A DNA stretch of 64,000 nucleotides from Kribbella catacumbae DSM 19601 (GCF_000372465.1 NZ_AQUZ01000048.1:1-64000), one strand, 5' to 3'. Numbered from the stretch's first letter, positions 27,776 to 35,618 are shown. Notes: generated by a model not told the origin, from the sequence alone. Numbers and translations are program-made.

Positions 27776-28719
27776 CGGTGGAACGCCTCGACGACGCGCT
27801 GCACCCGGTCGGCCGCGGCGAAGTCGGCGAGGTCGTGTGGATGCTCACCGCGTACGGCCTGGGCGAAGAGGGTCAGGCGAGTCGCCTCCGACCCGAGCTC
27901 GCCGGCCAGCTCGACCGCCCGCCAGTCATTGCCTTCAGCAACAAAGAGGTCGCGCCAGGCGGTCAGCCGGTAGGACTGCTTGGTTCCGCGCAGTACCCAC
28001 TCGTAGGTATCCGGCCCAGCGGCGCCGACGATCCCGGTCAAGTGCACGGGGATCTCGCCCGCCTTCATCAACCCGTACGCCGCTGTCTCGCTCGCCTCGT
28101 CGCGATACTCCAGTTCGGCATGGACCGGTTGGAGCGGGCCGACCAGGCGATCGGTGAGGTAGGCGAAATGGGAGAACACCTCGCGCACGAAGCCACCCTG
28201 TTCGCGCCCGGCGACCCAGGTCGCGTCGGCCTGGAACGCACGGGGCCAGACCGGGAAGGCCAGCCGGATCTCAACCCCGAGGACGTCACCGAGGCGCCCG
28301 TCCGCGATCGCCTGCTCGACGTACCGGGTGGACTGCCGATCCGACAAGGAGAAGTTCACCGCGGCCGCCTTGCCAGCAGCCGCTTTGAGCATGGCGGCCG
28401 CATCGGCGTCGGACACGGCCAGCGGCTTCTCACAGAACACCGCCTGACCCGCCTCGAACGCCGGTACTGCGAACGCCGCGTGCGTGGCCGGCGGCGTCGC
28501 GATGTAAACCGCGTCGACATCCTCGGCGCCGATCACGTCGCCGGCCGTCACGCTGAAGGCAACACCGGGATGCTCGGCCTGAAGCGCGCTGACGGTTTCC
28601 CGGGCGAGGTCGACGGCGTGGGTGACCGTGAAGTCCGGATGATCCAGGGCGGTAGTGAGCAGGTGGTGGCCCATCGCGCCGAGGCCGATGATTCCCAGGC
28701 GGATCGGTGGTGTGGTCAT
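27772..28719 (-). CDS. Gfo/Idh/MocA-family oxidoreductase
   Basis: 315 residues. An N-terminal Rossmann fold (IRLGIIGLGAMGHHLL) is followed by the family signature VDAVYIATPPATHAAF and FCEKPLAV, where the lysine of EKP is the expected catalytic residue. Such enzymes oxidise or reduce sugars or inositols with NAD(P). The gene is divergent from a LysR-type regulator, which probably controls it, and is followed by the MDR stub. The substrate is unknown. Confidence 0.88.
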   Translation of the reverse strand: MTTPPIRLGIIGLGAMGHHLLTTALDHPDFTVTHAVDLARETVSALQAEHPGVAFSVTAGDVIGAEDVDAVYIATPPATHAAFAVPAFEAGQAVFCEKPLAVSDADAAAMLKAAAGKAAAVNFSLSDRQSTRYVEQAIADGRLGDVLGVEIRLAFPVWPRAFQADATWVAGREQGGFVREVFSHFAYLTDRLVGPLQPVHAELEYRDEASETAAYGLMKAGEIPVHLTGIVGAAGPDTYEWVLRGTKQSYRLTAWRDLFVAEGNDWRAVELAGELGSEATRLTLFAQAVRGEHPHDLADFAAADRVQRVVEAFHR

Positions 28720-28794
28720 GTCCGACAGTCTGCCGCGCTGGCGATCATCCAGTCCATCTACTCTTTATGCATGAAACCGTTAAGCCACGACTTC

Positions 28795-29706
28795 ATGGAT
28801 GATCTTCGCAGACTCCGCGTCCTGCGGGAGTTCCGCGAACGTGGCACGGTCACGGCCACCGCCGAGGCGCTGCACCTGACGCCCTCGGCAGTCTCCCAGC
28901 AACTCGCCGGCCTCTCCCACGACCTCGGCTTCCCGGTCACTCGCAAGGACGGGCGCCGCATCGCCCTGACCCCGCTCGGCGAGGCGCTCCTCAGCCACGC
29001 GGACGCAGTCTTCGCGCACCTCGAGCACGCCCGCCACGACCTGCAGACCTTCGACGAGACGCTCCGCGGCACAGTCCGGATCGGCGCCTTCTCCACTGCG
29101 CTCGCAGGTCTGTTGCCCACGACCCTGGACAGCTTGGCCGCCGACTTCCCCGACCTCGTCGTCTCGGTCCGCCAGAGCGAGCCGCCCGAGCTCTTCGACC
29201 AACTGGACGCGGGTCGCCTCGACGTAGCCATCGCGGTGGCCTTCGACGGCTCCCCGACGGTCAGCGATCCGCGCTATCACCGGGTCGACCTGGGAGCCGA
29301 CGTACTGGACGTCGCAGTACCGGCAGATCACAAGCACGCCGCAGACGCCAGCATCAACCTCCGCGACCTCGCCACGGACCAATGGATCACCGGCTCCCCC
29401 GGCGGCTGCTGCGCTTCCATCACCGCCACCGCCTGCGCGGCCGCCGGCTTCACCCCGGACATCCGCCACCAGGTCGACGACTGGCTGGCCGTGACCCAAC
29501 TAGTTGCCCACAACCACGGCGTGACCCTCCTCCCCCGGCTAGCCCAGCGAAACCTCCCACCCGGCTTGGCCGTCCGCCCAGTAGCCACCCAACAACCCCA
29601 ACGGCACCTCTTCGCCGCAGTACAAGAGGGTGGCCAGAACTCTCCACTGCTGCAGGAAGTCCTCAGGCACCTGTCGGAGGCGGCGGCTACGTTGGCCGCA
29701 TGTTGA
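28795..29706 (+). CDS. LysR-type transcriptional regulator
   Basis: 303 residues from the ATG at 28795; the family usually starts within a few residues of DDLRRLRVLREF, but an ATG at 28771 is possible. Neither has a clear ribosome site. The winged helix-turn-helix is visible in GTVTATAEALHLTPSAVSQQLAGL, and a substrate-binding domain fills the rest. It faces the Gfo/Idh/MocA gene across a 75-base gap, the usual LysR arrangement, and probably senses a sugar-type metabolite. Its last codons overlap the next gene. Confidence 0.88.
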   Translation: MDDLRRLRVLREFRERGTVTATAEALHLTPSAVSQQLAGLSHDLGFPVTRKDGRRIALTPLGEALLSHADAVFAHLEHARHDLQTFDETLRGTVRIGAFSTALAGLLPTTLDSLAADFPDLVVSVRQSEPPELFDQLDAGRLDVAIAVAFDGSPTVSDPRYHRVDLGADVLDVAVPADHKHAADASINLRDLATDQWITGSPGGCCASITATACAAAGFTPDIRHQVDDWLAVTQLVAHNHGVTLLPRLAQRNLPPGLAVRPVATQQPQRHLFAAVQEGGQNSPLLQEVLRHLSEAAATLAAC

Positions 29707-30878
29707 CTGCGTTGGCGATTGAGAACTACCGGTCGTTGTTACGGCTGGTGGTGCCGTTGGGGCGGTTCAACGTGGTGACTGGGTCGAACGGGACCGGGAA
29801 GTCCAGTCTGTACAGGGCTTTGCGGTTGCTGGCGGACGCTTCGCGCAATGGCGCCGTGGCCGCATTGGCCCGGGAAGGTGGGTTGCAGTCGACGTTGTGG
29901 GCCGGGCCGGAGAACGTGTCGAAGGCTGTCCGGCGGGGTGAGCGACCGATCCAGGGGACGGTGCGGACCAAGGCTGTCAGCCTGCGGATGGGGTTCGCGT
30001 CCGAGGACTACGGGTATGCGATGGATCTCGGGCTGCCGATGCCGAGCAGGTCCGCTTTCGCGCTTGATCCGGAGATCAAGAGTGAGGTGTTGTGGGCCGG
30101 GCCGTTCCTGCGGCCGGCTGCCTTGCTGGCTGAACGCAAGAACGGTGCCGTGCGAATCCGCGATGACGACGGAAAGTGGCGTGACAGCGGGCATCAGCTG
30201 CAGTCCTTCGACAGCATGCTCAGCGAGTACGCCGACCCGGATCGCGCGCCGGAACTCTTGAGCCTGCGGGAGCGGATGCGCTCATGGCGGTTCTACGACC
30301 ACCTGCGGACCGACGCCGACGCGCCGGCCAGACAAGTACAGATAGGAACCCGTACGACGGTGCTCGGGCCGGAGGGCGCTGACGTTGCCGCCGCTCTCCA
30401 GACGGTCAGGGAGATCGGCGCGCCCGGCGCTCTCGACCACGCGATCGAGCAGGCCTTTCCTGGCAGCAAACTGGCCATTCAGAACAACGGCGGCCGGTTC
30501 GAGCTCGCCTTCCACCAGCACGGTCTACTCCGCCCGCTGTCCGGAGCCGAACTCTCCGACGGCACGCTCAGGTACCTGCTCTGGGTCGCCGCCCTGCTGA
30601 CCCCGCGCCCGCCCACTCTCCTGGTCCTCAACGAACCCGAGACCAGCCTCCACCCGGACCTGCTCCCCGCTTTGGCCAACCTCGTGGTCACCGCCGCCAA
30701 GAACACCCAGGTCATCGTCGTCACCCACTCGCGCCCGTTCCTGGCAGCGCTTCAGGCCGGGTCCGACGAGACCAAGGTGGACCTCCAGACCATCGAGCTG
30801 GTCAAGGAGTTCGGGCAGACGACTATCGAGGGTCAGGGCCCTCTGGATGAGCCGCCGTGGAAGTGGCCGGCTCGGTGA
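29700..30878 (+). CDS. AAA family ATPase (SMC/RecF-like, AAA_21 type)
   Basis: 392 residues from the ATG at 29700, which overlaps the end of the LysR gene by seven bases. Walker A is GSNGTGKS at 28-35, preceded by IENYRSLLRLVVPLGRFNVV. Far downstream lie LSDGTLRYL (signature-like), LLVLNEPETSLHPDLLPAL (Walker B with Asn in place of the first Asp) and VIVVTHSRPFL. This is the ABC-type ATPase fold used in OLD-like and RecF-like proteins, but no TOPRIM nuclease is fused or adjacent. Its role is unknown; defence or DNA repair are possibilities. Confidence 0.85.
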   Translation: MLTALAIENYRSLLRLVVPLGRFNVVTGSNGTGKSSLYRALRLLADASRNGAVAALAREGGLQSTLWAGPENVSKAVRRGERPIQGTVRTKAVSLRMGFASEDYGYAMDLGLPMPSRSAFALDPEIKSEVLWAGPFLRPAALLAERKNGAVRIRDDDGKWRDSGHQLQSFDSMLSEYADPDRAPELLSLRERMRSWRFYDHLRTDADAPARQVQIGTRTTVLGPEGADVAAALQTVREIGAPGALDHAIEQAFPGSKLAIQNNGGRFELAFHQHGLLRPLSGAELSDGTLRYLLWVAALLTPRPPTLLVLNEPETSLHPDLLPALANLVVTAAKNTQVIVVTHSRPFLAALQAGSDETKVDLQTIELVKEFGQTTIEGQGPLDEPPWKWPAR

Positions 30879-31716
30879 CCTCGTCCTTGACGCTCTCGAA
30901 GCGGACCAGGATGAGAGCGCCGATCGCGGTCACGACGAAGCCGCCCAGCGCACCGGCGTACCAGCCGTCGCGGACTGCGTCGTCGAGGACCAGTACGCCG
31001 ACGGCGGCCGGCGCGATCGTCTGCAGCGCGATCATCGGTGTGGTTGCCAACGTCACCGAACCGCGTTGCAGGGCTAGCGAGTAGAGCAGGAAGGCGAGTG
31101 CGGCCGAGACGGGCAGCGTGTACGTCGTGGGGCTCTGGAACAGCGCGCCGATCGAGCTGTCATCCAGCATCCGGGCCGAGATGGCGACTCCGGCGTACCC
31201 AAGACCTGATAGCAGGCCGAGCACCGCCGTCACGCTCGCGTGCTGGGAGCGACTCGCAAAGCCACCCAGTACTGCGATGCAGATCAGCCCGACGATCAGC
31301 CCGACCGTCAGGCCGTGGTGGCGAGCACTCTCGCCCGCATCGCCGGCCGACACCGCGAGCAACCCGAGTCCCACGCAGACGCCGACCACGGCCGACCACT
31401 CGATCGCGCTCAGCTGGTCGCTCATCAACCGGGTCGCGAGCAACGCGGTGACGACAAGGCTCGCCGCGATGCCGGCCTGAGCGAGGTACAGGGGAAGCAG
31501 TCGCAGGGCAACGAAGTGCAGCCCGAAGCCGGCCAAGTTGAGCGCGAGCGCGCCGAGCCAGGCCGGTTGCCGCAACAGCGCGACGACGAAACCCGCCAGC
31601 CGGCGCGGGTCGAGCTCCGAGCCGGTCGGCACGTTGCGCGAGCCGACGGCCTGCAGGATCGCGGCGATGCCGAACAGAACGGCGGCACCCAGAGCAGCGG
31701 CTAGACCAAGTAGCAC
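30823..31716 (-). CDS. EamA/DMT-like permease
   Basis: 297 residues from a GTG at 31716. Eight to ten membrane helices can be counted, with the two-half layout of drug/metabolite transporters (LLGLAAALGAAVLFGIAAILQAVGS at the start). Its last 56 bases overlap the convergent AAA ATPase gene. The start codon directly follows the stop of pcs with no gap, so the two are co-translated. The substrate is unknown. Confidence 0.8.
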   Translation of the reverse strand: MLLGLAAALGAAVLFGIAAILQAVGSRNVPTGSELDPRRLAGFVVALLRQPAWLGALALNLAGFGLHFVALRLLPLYLAQAGIAASLVVTALLATRLMSDQLSAIEWSAVVGVCVGLGLLAVSAGDAGESARHHGLTVGLIVGLICIAVLGGFASRSQHASVTAVLGLLSGLGYAGVAISARMLDDSSIGALFQSPTTYTLPVSAALAFLLYSLALQRGSVTLATTPMIALQTIAPAAVGVLVLDDAVRDGWYAGALGGFVVTAIGALILVRFESVKDEVTEPATSTAAHPEGPDPR

Positions 31717-32445
31717 TTAGGCAACCTTGCGCCGGGGAGCCCAGAACGTGAGGTACAGGCTGAGTCCCCCGTAGTACACGAGATAGGCCAGCGAGATCGC
31801 CACCACGATCGGGCTCGGATTCGGCATCTGGGCCAGCAGTACGGCGTACGCGGCGAGCCAGATCAGTGTGGTGATCAGGTTCATCGACCGGAACACCTTG
31901 GTCCGCGAGGGGTAGACGTACTTGACCGGGACGAAGACCAGGATCGAGCAGGTCAGCAGGATCACGCCGGTCGCGGTCGGGCCGAGGCCGAGCACCACGA
32001 CGTAGAAGGCGACCACGTTCCAGTAGCTCGGGAAGCCCAGGAAGAAGTGGTCGTCGGTCTTCGCGTCGGTGCGGCAGAACTGGTAGCTGGAGGCAAGCAG
32101 TGGCAGCGCTGCCAGCGCGGCACCGATGAAGCCGTTCGGCAGGTAGCCGCCGGTCCACAGCAACACGATCGGCGCGAACGCATACGTCAGGTAGTCGACG
32201 ATGTTGTCGAGCATCGCGCCGTCGAACCAGGGGATCGTCTCCTTCACCCGGAGCCGGCGCGCGATCATCCCGTCGGTGCCGTCGATCCAGAGCGCGGCCA
32301 GGCCGAGCCAGAGCGCCCGGACGGCGTCCCCGTCGATCGCCGCGATCACGATCAGCAACGCGAGCACCGTTCCGCTCGCGGTATAGGCGTGCAGTGCAAG
32401 TCCGGCCAGACGCAGTCGCGTCGACCCGACGAACGGTTCCCGCAC
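31717..32445 (-). CDS. pcs: Phosphatidylcholine synthase (CDP-alcohol phosphatidyltransferase)
   Basis: Condenses choline with CDP-diacylglycerol at the membrane. The motif DGTDGMIARRLRVKETIPWF followed by DGAMLDNIVD matches the CDP-alcohol signature in the form used by Pcs. Several membrane helices follow. The frame is open further upstream, but that part runs through a long hairpin, so the true start is probably the GTG at 32445, giving 242 residues, the usual Pcs length. There is no clear ribosome site. It is followed without a gap by the EamA-like permease. Confidence 0.85.
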   Translation of the reverse strand: MREPFVGSTRLRLAGLALHAYTASGTVLALLIVIAAIDGDAVRALWLGLAALWIDGTDGMIARRLRVKETIPWFDGAMLDNIVDYLTYAFAPIVLLWTGGYLPNGFIGAALAALPLLASSYQFCRTDAKTDDHFFLGFPSYWNVVAFYVVVLGLGPTATGVILLTCSILVFVPVKYVYPSRTKVFRSMNLITTLIWLAAYAVLLAQMPNPSPIVVAISLAYLVYYGGLSLYLTFWAPRRKVA

Positions 32446-32502
32446 CGCGTCGTGTGTGGTCAGGAGAACTCCCAGAACTCGGCCGACGCCACGCGTCGGA
32501 TC

Positions 32503-32668
32503 AGGTCGTGTTGGCAAGCTCTGTGCAGTCGCGAGCAGGTGCTCGGTGCGGTAGCTCGGTGTGCTGGAGTGAAGGCCTCGATGTTTTTCCATCGTGGCCT
32601 TTGCTCCAGTGCGCCGAGGTGCCGTGCCGAGTGCCGCGCAGCACGCACAGAGCTTGCCAACACGACCT
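32503..32668. repeat. Long imperfect hairpin element, copy 2 of the CGATG-core family
   Basis: The outer 24 bases from 32503 (AGGTCGTGTTGGCAAGCTCT and on) are matched in reverse complement at the right end, and the arms continue to a centre near 32585 where CGATG and CATCG flank a T-rich loop. Build, length and parts of the inner stem (CCAGTG near the centre, then CGAGGTG) agree with the element at 274-437, while the outer stems of the two have unrelated sequences. It lies just upstream of pcs in a 306-base gap that holds nothing else but a terminator. Confidence 0.82.
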
Positions 32669-32702
32669 CGCGCCGTCAGCGTCTCATAAGGCGGGTGCTT
32701 GC

Positions 32703-32734
32703 CTGGAGACCGCATACCAATCCGCGGTCTCCAG
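32703..32734. terminator. Terminator after the F420-type reductase gene
   Basis: CTGGAGACCGC pairs exactly with GCGGTCTCCAG across ten bases, starting 18 bases beyond the minus-strand stop at 32752. Confidence 0.78.
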
Positions 32735-32751
32735 TGTGTCGCGTCGAGCTA

Positions 32752-33192
32752 CTACTGCATCGGCTCCAGCAGGAAGAGGGGGATCAGCCGGTCGGTCTTC
32801 AGCTGGTACTCGCCGTAGTTGGGGAAGACCTTGACGGCCCGCACCCACCACTCGGCGCGCTCGTCACCGGTGAGCTCGCGGGCGACCATCTCGCGCGTCT
32901 CGGTGCCGTCCTGGACGGTCAGCTTGGGGTCGGCGATGAGGTTGTAGTACCAGACCGGGTGCTTCGCGGCGCCGCCGTCCGAGCCGACCGCGAGGTAGCT
33001 GCCTTCGTGCTCGACGCGCATCAGCGGCACCTTGCGGAGCTTGCCCGTCTTGGCGCCACGCATGGTCAGCAGGACAACCGGCTGGCTGCTGTTGAACTGG
33101 CCGGCCTTGGTGTCCCCCGCCGCCTCGATCTTGGCGACGGCGTTCCGGACCCAACCGGTCGGACTGGGCGCATACTCTTCAACAGATGACAT
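32752..33192 (-). CDS. Deazaflavin (F420)-dependent nitroreductase family protein
   Basis: 146 residues of the DDN/FDOR split-barrel family: VVLLTMRGAKTGKLRKVPLMRVEHEGSYLAVGSDGG and HPVWYYNLIADPKLTVQDG are the hallmark strands that bind F420. Such enzymes reduce nitro compounds, quinones or other electrophiles. The start lies four bases beyond the stop of the ArsR gene, so it is the last gene of a three-gene unit whose first two members are damaged. Confidence 0.9.
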   Translation of the reverse strand: MSSVEEYAPSPTGWVRNAVAKIEAAGDTKAGQFNSSQPVVLLTMRGAKTGKLRKVPLMRVEHEGSYLAVGSDGGAAKHPVWYYNLIADPKLTVQDGTETREMVARELTGDERAEWWVRAVKVFPNYGEYQLKTDRLIPLFLLEPMQ

Positions 33193-33196
33193 GTCA

Positions 33197-33388
33197 TCAT
33201 TCTCGCAGACTTTCGGCCAGTTCCTTGACCGCTGCGAGTCGCTGACCCCAGAGCGCCGCGACCTGCCGGGTGACGGGCAGCTCCACGGCGAGAGCGGTCG
33301 CAGTACGGGCGCCTTGGCCGGCCAGCATCTCGACCAGGCGGCGGCGACTGGGGTCGGCGAGTGCGGTCAGCACTTCCGCAGTACTCAC
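33197..33388 (-). CDS. ArsR-family regulator with an internal deletion
   Basis: 63 residues from a GTG at 33388 that overlaps the stop of the SRPBCC gene (GTGA). The start STAEVLTALADPSRRRLVEM and ELPVTRQ is normal ArsR sequence. The next residues, VAALWGQRLAAVKELAESL, normally belong to the C-terminus (a WMAAL-type helix). About 35-40 residues covering the recognition helix and wing are therefore absent, with the frame kept. Family length is usually about 100-110. The product should not bind DNA in the usual way. Confidence 0.75.
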   Translation of the reverse strand: MSTAEVLTALADPSRRRLVEMLAGQGARTATALAVELPVTRQVAALWGQRLAAVKELAESLRE

Positions 33389-33825
33389 GTTCGTTGCACC
33401 AACTCGGCCAGCGCCGCGAGACCGCCGTCCCAGCCCTGCGCGGCATCGTCGGCATGCTTGACCTGTACTTCGGCTGACGCGTCGAGGCGGTCGAGCCGCT
33501 CTCCACCACAGGCAATCGCGTGCCCTCGCCCTCGGGGGTGAGGGTGAACTCGACGAGGTTCGAGTTGCCCGATACTGGATCGACATCCGGGTCGACGGCG
33601 TACCGGTAGGCGAAGCGCCGACCCGGCTCGACCTTCTCGACGAAACCGCGGTACTCGCCGTGCTCGTCCCAGCGCATCACCAGGGATCTACCGGGCCGCA
33701 ACTCGAACTCGGCACCGCCGAAACGCGTGCCAGGGCCAGGTGGCGAAGTGCTCGGGTTGGGTCAGCGCCGTCCAGACCAGCTCAGGTCGCGCCTCGACGT
33801 CCACCTCGCGTTCGATGCTCTCCAT
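33385..33825 (-). pseudogene. SRPBCC/AHSA1-family gene with two compensating frameshifts
   Basis: An ATG at 33825 opens ESIEREVDVEARPELVWTAL, a typical AHSA1 start, but the frame stops after about 45 codons. The next frame continues as FGGAEFELRPGRSLVMRW through VEFTLTPEGEGTRL and VVESG. The original frame then resumes with DRLDASAEVQVKHADDAAQG to the stop at 33385. Removing one T near 33718 (GCGTTTCGG) and adding one T near 33500 (GGCTCGACC) restores a 146-residue protein. The total length, 441 bases, is still a whole number of codons. AHSA1 and ArsR genes are commonly paired. Confidence 0.78.
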
Positions 33826-33970
33826 GGGCCGGATCTAGAAACCCTTGGTGGCGACGCGCAAGCCGTCGCTCGCACATCAGGTTTGCGCGTCAGCCTTGGA
33901 CATCAGGCGTGTCCCTCTGGCCTGCGCCTCAGGCTTGAGCTCAGGCGACGGGCCGCACGTTCGCTACTCG

Positions 33971-34050
33971 ACGACGCCGGCTGAGACCTCCCGGACCTCG
34001 GCGTGAAGGATTTTTGCCGCTCCGTGGCAAAAATCCTTCACGCGGGCCAT
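33971..34050. repeat. Dispersed 80-bp repeat with 18-bp perfect hairpin, copy 1
   Basis: GCGTGAAGGATTTTTGCC (34001-34018) pairs exactly with 34026-34043 across the loop GCTCCGT. The flanks back to about 33971 (CGACGCCGGCTGAGA) and on to about 34050 also match the copy at 51127-51206. The A/T-rich stem stands out in this high-GC sequence. The surrounding gap 33826-34220 has no recognisable gene. Confidence 0.88.
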
Positions 34051-34155
34051 CTGCCACTCCTCCACGTTGCTCGACCATGCGTCCGCCGTGGCGAAGGCGT
34101 GGACGGCTGCGCACGCAGCTGACCGGAGACCCGGCAACACCGCGAGAGACACCGA

Positions 34156-34199
34156 CCGAGGAGGAAATTACGCCCGCCCGCGGCGAAAATCCTCCTCGG
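34156..34199. repeat. Hairpin related to the AAGGATTTTTGCC repeat
   Basis: CCGAGGAGGAAATTACGCC pairs with GGCGAAAATCCTCCTCGG with one or two mismatches. The AGGA-TTT-GCC layout resembles the stem at 34001-34043, but outer bases differ. Confidence 0.6.
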
Positions 34200-34220
34200 C
34201 TCCGGCGACCTCAACCTCAG

Positions 34221-34442
34221 ATCTCCCGATTGCTCAAAGGTTGCGACATCCTGTCGGACGACCAGCGGATTGGCCGTGCAGCCGGCGTCGTCTGCAAAGC
34301 TTCCGGCACAGCTGACGTGGTGGACGCGATCGTCGTGGTGACAGCCGTGCAGTATCAGGCTTCGGTCGTCACCAGCGACCCCGGTGACCTGAGCCACCTC
34401 GCGGCGTCGATCGGCGTCAAGCTTCAGCTGTTCACCGTCTAA
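34221..34442 (+). pseudogene. C-terminal remnant of a PIN-domain (VapC-like) toxin
   Basis: The frame ISRLLKGCDILSDDQRIGRAAG then GTADVVDAIVVVTAVQYQAS and VVTSDPGDLSHLA matches the second half of PIN-domain ribonucleases, including the DVVDA and TSDPxDL acidic motifs. The first half with the initial catalytic aspartate, and any antitoxin, are missing; the upstream sequence is hairpin repeat. Its stop overlaps the stop of the convergent gene at 34439. Confidence 0.68.
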
Positions 34443-34894
34443 GCGGTGCATTCCTGGAGTTGGGTGGCGGTGGCGATTTTGGCTTCTATCCAGCGGCGGC
34501 GGAGGAAGTGGGCTTTGAGGAGGCGGTGGAGTCCGTCGAGGACGACCAGGCGGCCGCGGTAGGCGACCAGGTGGATGGGGAAGTCGAGGTCGGCGTCCAT
34601 CACGCGTTCGTAGTGCGGGCGGTAGTTCATCGGGGTGGCGGCGACCTGGTTCGGGGTGACCTTGAAGCGTTCGCCGTTCAGTTGCCACAGCGGCAGGTCG
34701 AACATCCAGAGCAGGTCGGCGACCTCGACCGGTTCGACCCGCAGGTCGAGCGCCCACAGCTTGCCCAGTTGCCAGTGCGTCTGCGGGAACACCTCACGCA
34801 GCGGCTCCGGCGTCATCGCCAGCAGTTCGTCGAACGACACGTCCGGCGCGCTCCGGTCGGCACCATCCAGGTTGTCCACCCCATCGATCGTCAC
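34439..34894 (-). CDS. ParB/Srx-like fold protein of unknown role
   Basis: 151 residues from a GTG at 34894, 12 bases beyond the sortase stop. The segment FPIHLVAYRGRLVVLDGLHRLLKAHFLRRR with the later IEAKIAT resembles the core of ParB-like nuclease domains (a backbone strand, the D-G-x-HR-L motif and a following strand). No DNA-binding helix-turn-helix is attached, so a partition role is unlikely. Proteins of this fold include nucleotide-using enzymes and kinases. It is placed right behind a sortase, but no link in function is evident. Confidence 0.65.
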   Translation of the reverse strand: MTIDGVDNLDGADRSAPDVSFDELLAMTPEPLREVFPQTHWQLGKLWALDLRVEPVEVADLLWMFDLPLWQLNGERFKVTPNQVAATPMNYRPHYERVMDADLDFPIHLVAYRGRLVVLDGLHRLLKAHFLRRRWIEAKIATATQLQECTA

Positions 34895-34905
34895 GACCGA
34901 GCAGG

Positions 34906-35589
34906 CTACGCCATCGGCTGGGCGACCACGACGACGTTGCTCAGGTAGACCTTGCCGTTCCAGTCCTCGCAGGTGATCAGTACCAGCCGACCCGGACCGC
35001 TCTGGTCGAAGACAGCGGCAGCACTCCGGGCAAACGCCTGCTTCCGGTACGTCGTTACGCCGGTCACCCGATAGTTCACCGTGCCTCGCGAGGTGCTCAG
35101 CACGACAACGTCCCCAGCGCGAAGCTGCTCCAGATCGTCGAAGGCACCGCCGCCGTCGTGGACGGTGTGCCCGGTGATCACCGCCGAGCCCTGGGCGGCT
35201 CCCGGCAGCGCCCCTTCCGACCACCAACCCACCTTCCGCGGATTCCCCGGCGGCGTCAGCGAACCTTGCTCGGCACGGATGGCCACCACCGGCGCACTCA
35301 CGCCCAGCCGCTGGATCGCCACCACTGAAGGCACTCCAGGCCGAGCGACGGGAACTGCCGTCGTCGGAGCACCGGCCCGCGACTTGCTCACCACGACTCG
35401 AGGTACCGGCAGGCCACCAGGCGGCTCGGGGGCGGATGCCTGCGACTCCACCGGACTCGGTACGGCGTCGCTCGGGCCGTCGGTGAGTTGGAGACAGCCG
35501 CCCGCGATCGCCAGGCCAAGCCCGACGATCGCCAGCGAACTGTTCCCCCGAAGCGGCGCACCCCTCCCACGCCGCCGCCCAACTGTCAC
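34906..35589 (-). CDS. Class F-type sortase
   Basis: 227 residues from a GTG at 35589 with GAGG upstream. A membrane anchor (SSLAIVGLGLAIAGGCL) and a Pro/Ser-rich linker lead to the sortase domain. His141 in SAVITGHTVH and Cys207 in LVLITCEDWNG are the expected catalytic pair; the arginine usually found after the cysteine is not at its common place (YLSNVVVVA follows). The domain joins or anchors proteins at the cell surface. The next gene upstream, 29 bases away on the same strand, encodes a likely surface protein, and a second lies beyond it. Confidence 0.85.
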   Translation of the reverse strand: MTVGRRRGRGAPLRGNSSLAIVGLGLAIAGGCLQLTDGPSDAVPSPVESQASAPEPPGGLPVPRVVVSKSRAGAPTTAVPVARPGVPSVVAIQRLGVSAPVVAIRAEQGSLTPPGNPRKVGWWSEGALPGAAQGSAVITGHTVHDGGGAFDDLEQLRAGDVVVLSTSRGTVNYRVTGVTTYRKQAFARSAAAVFDQSGPGRLVLITCEDWNGKVYLSNVVVVAQPMA

Positions 35590-35618
35590 CTCATACCTCG
35601 CTAGTTACCGATGGTTCG

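Noticed and set aside
31717-32715. Longer 332-residue start for pcs
   Set aside because: The extra N-terminus is translated from the hairpin element and has no similarity to the family; normal Pcs length is reached from the GTG at 32445.
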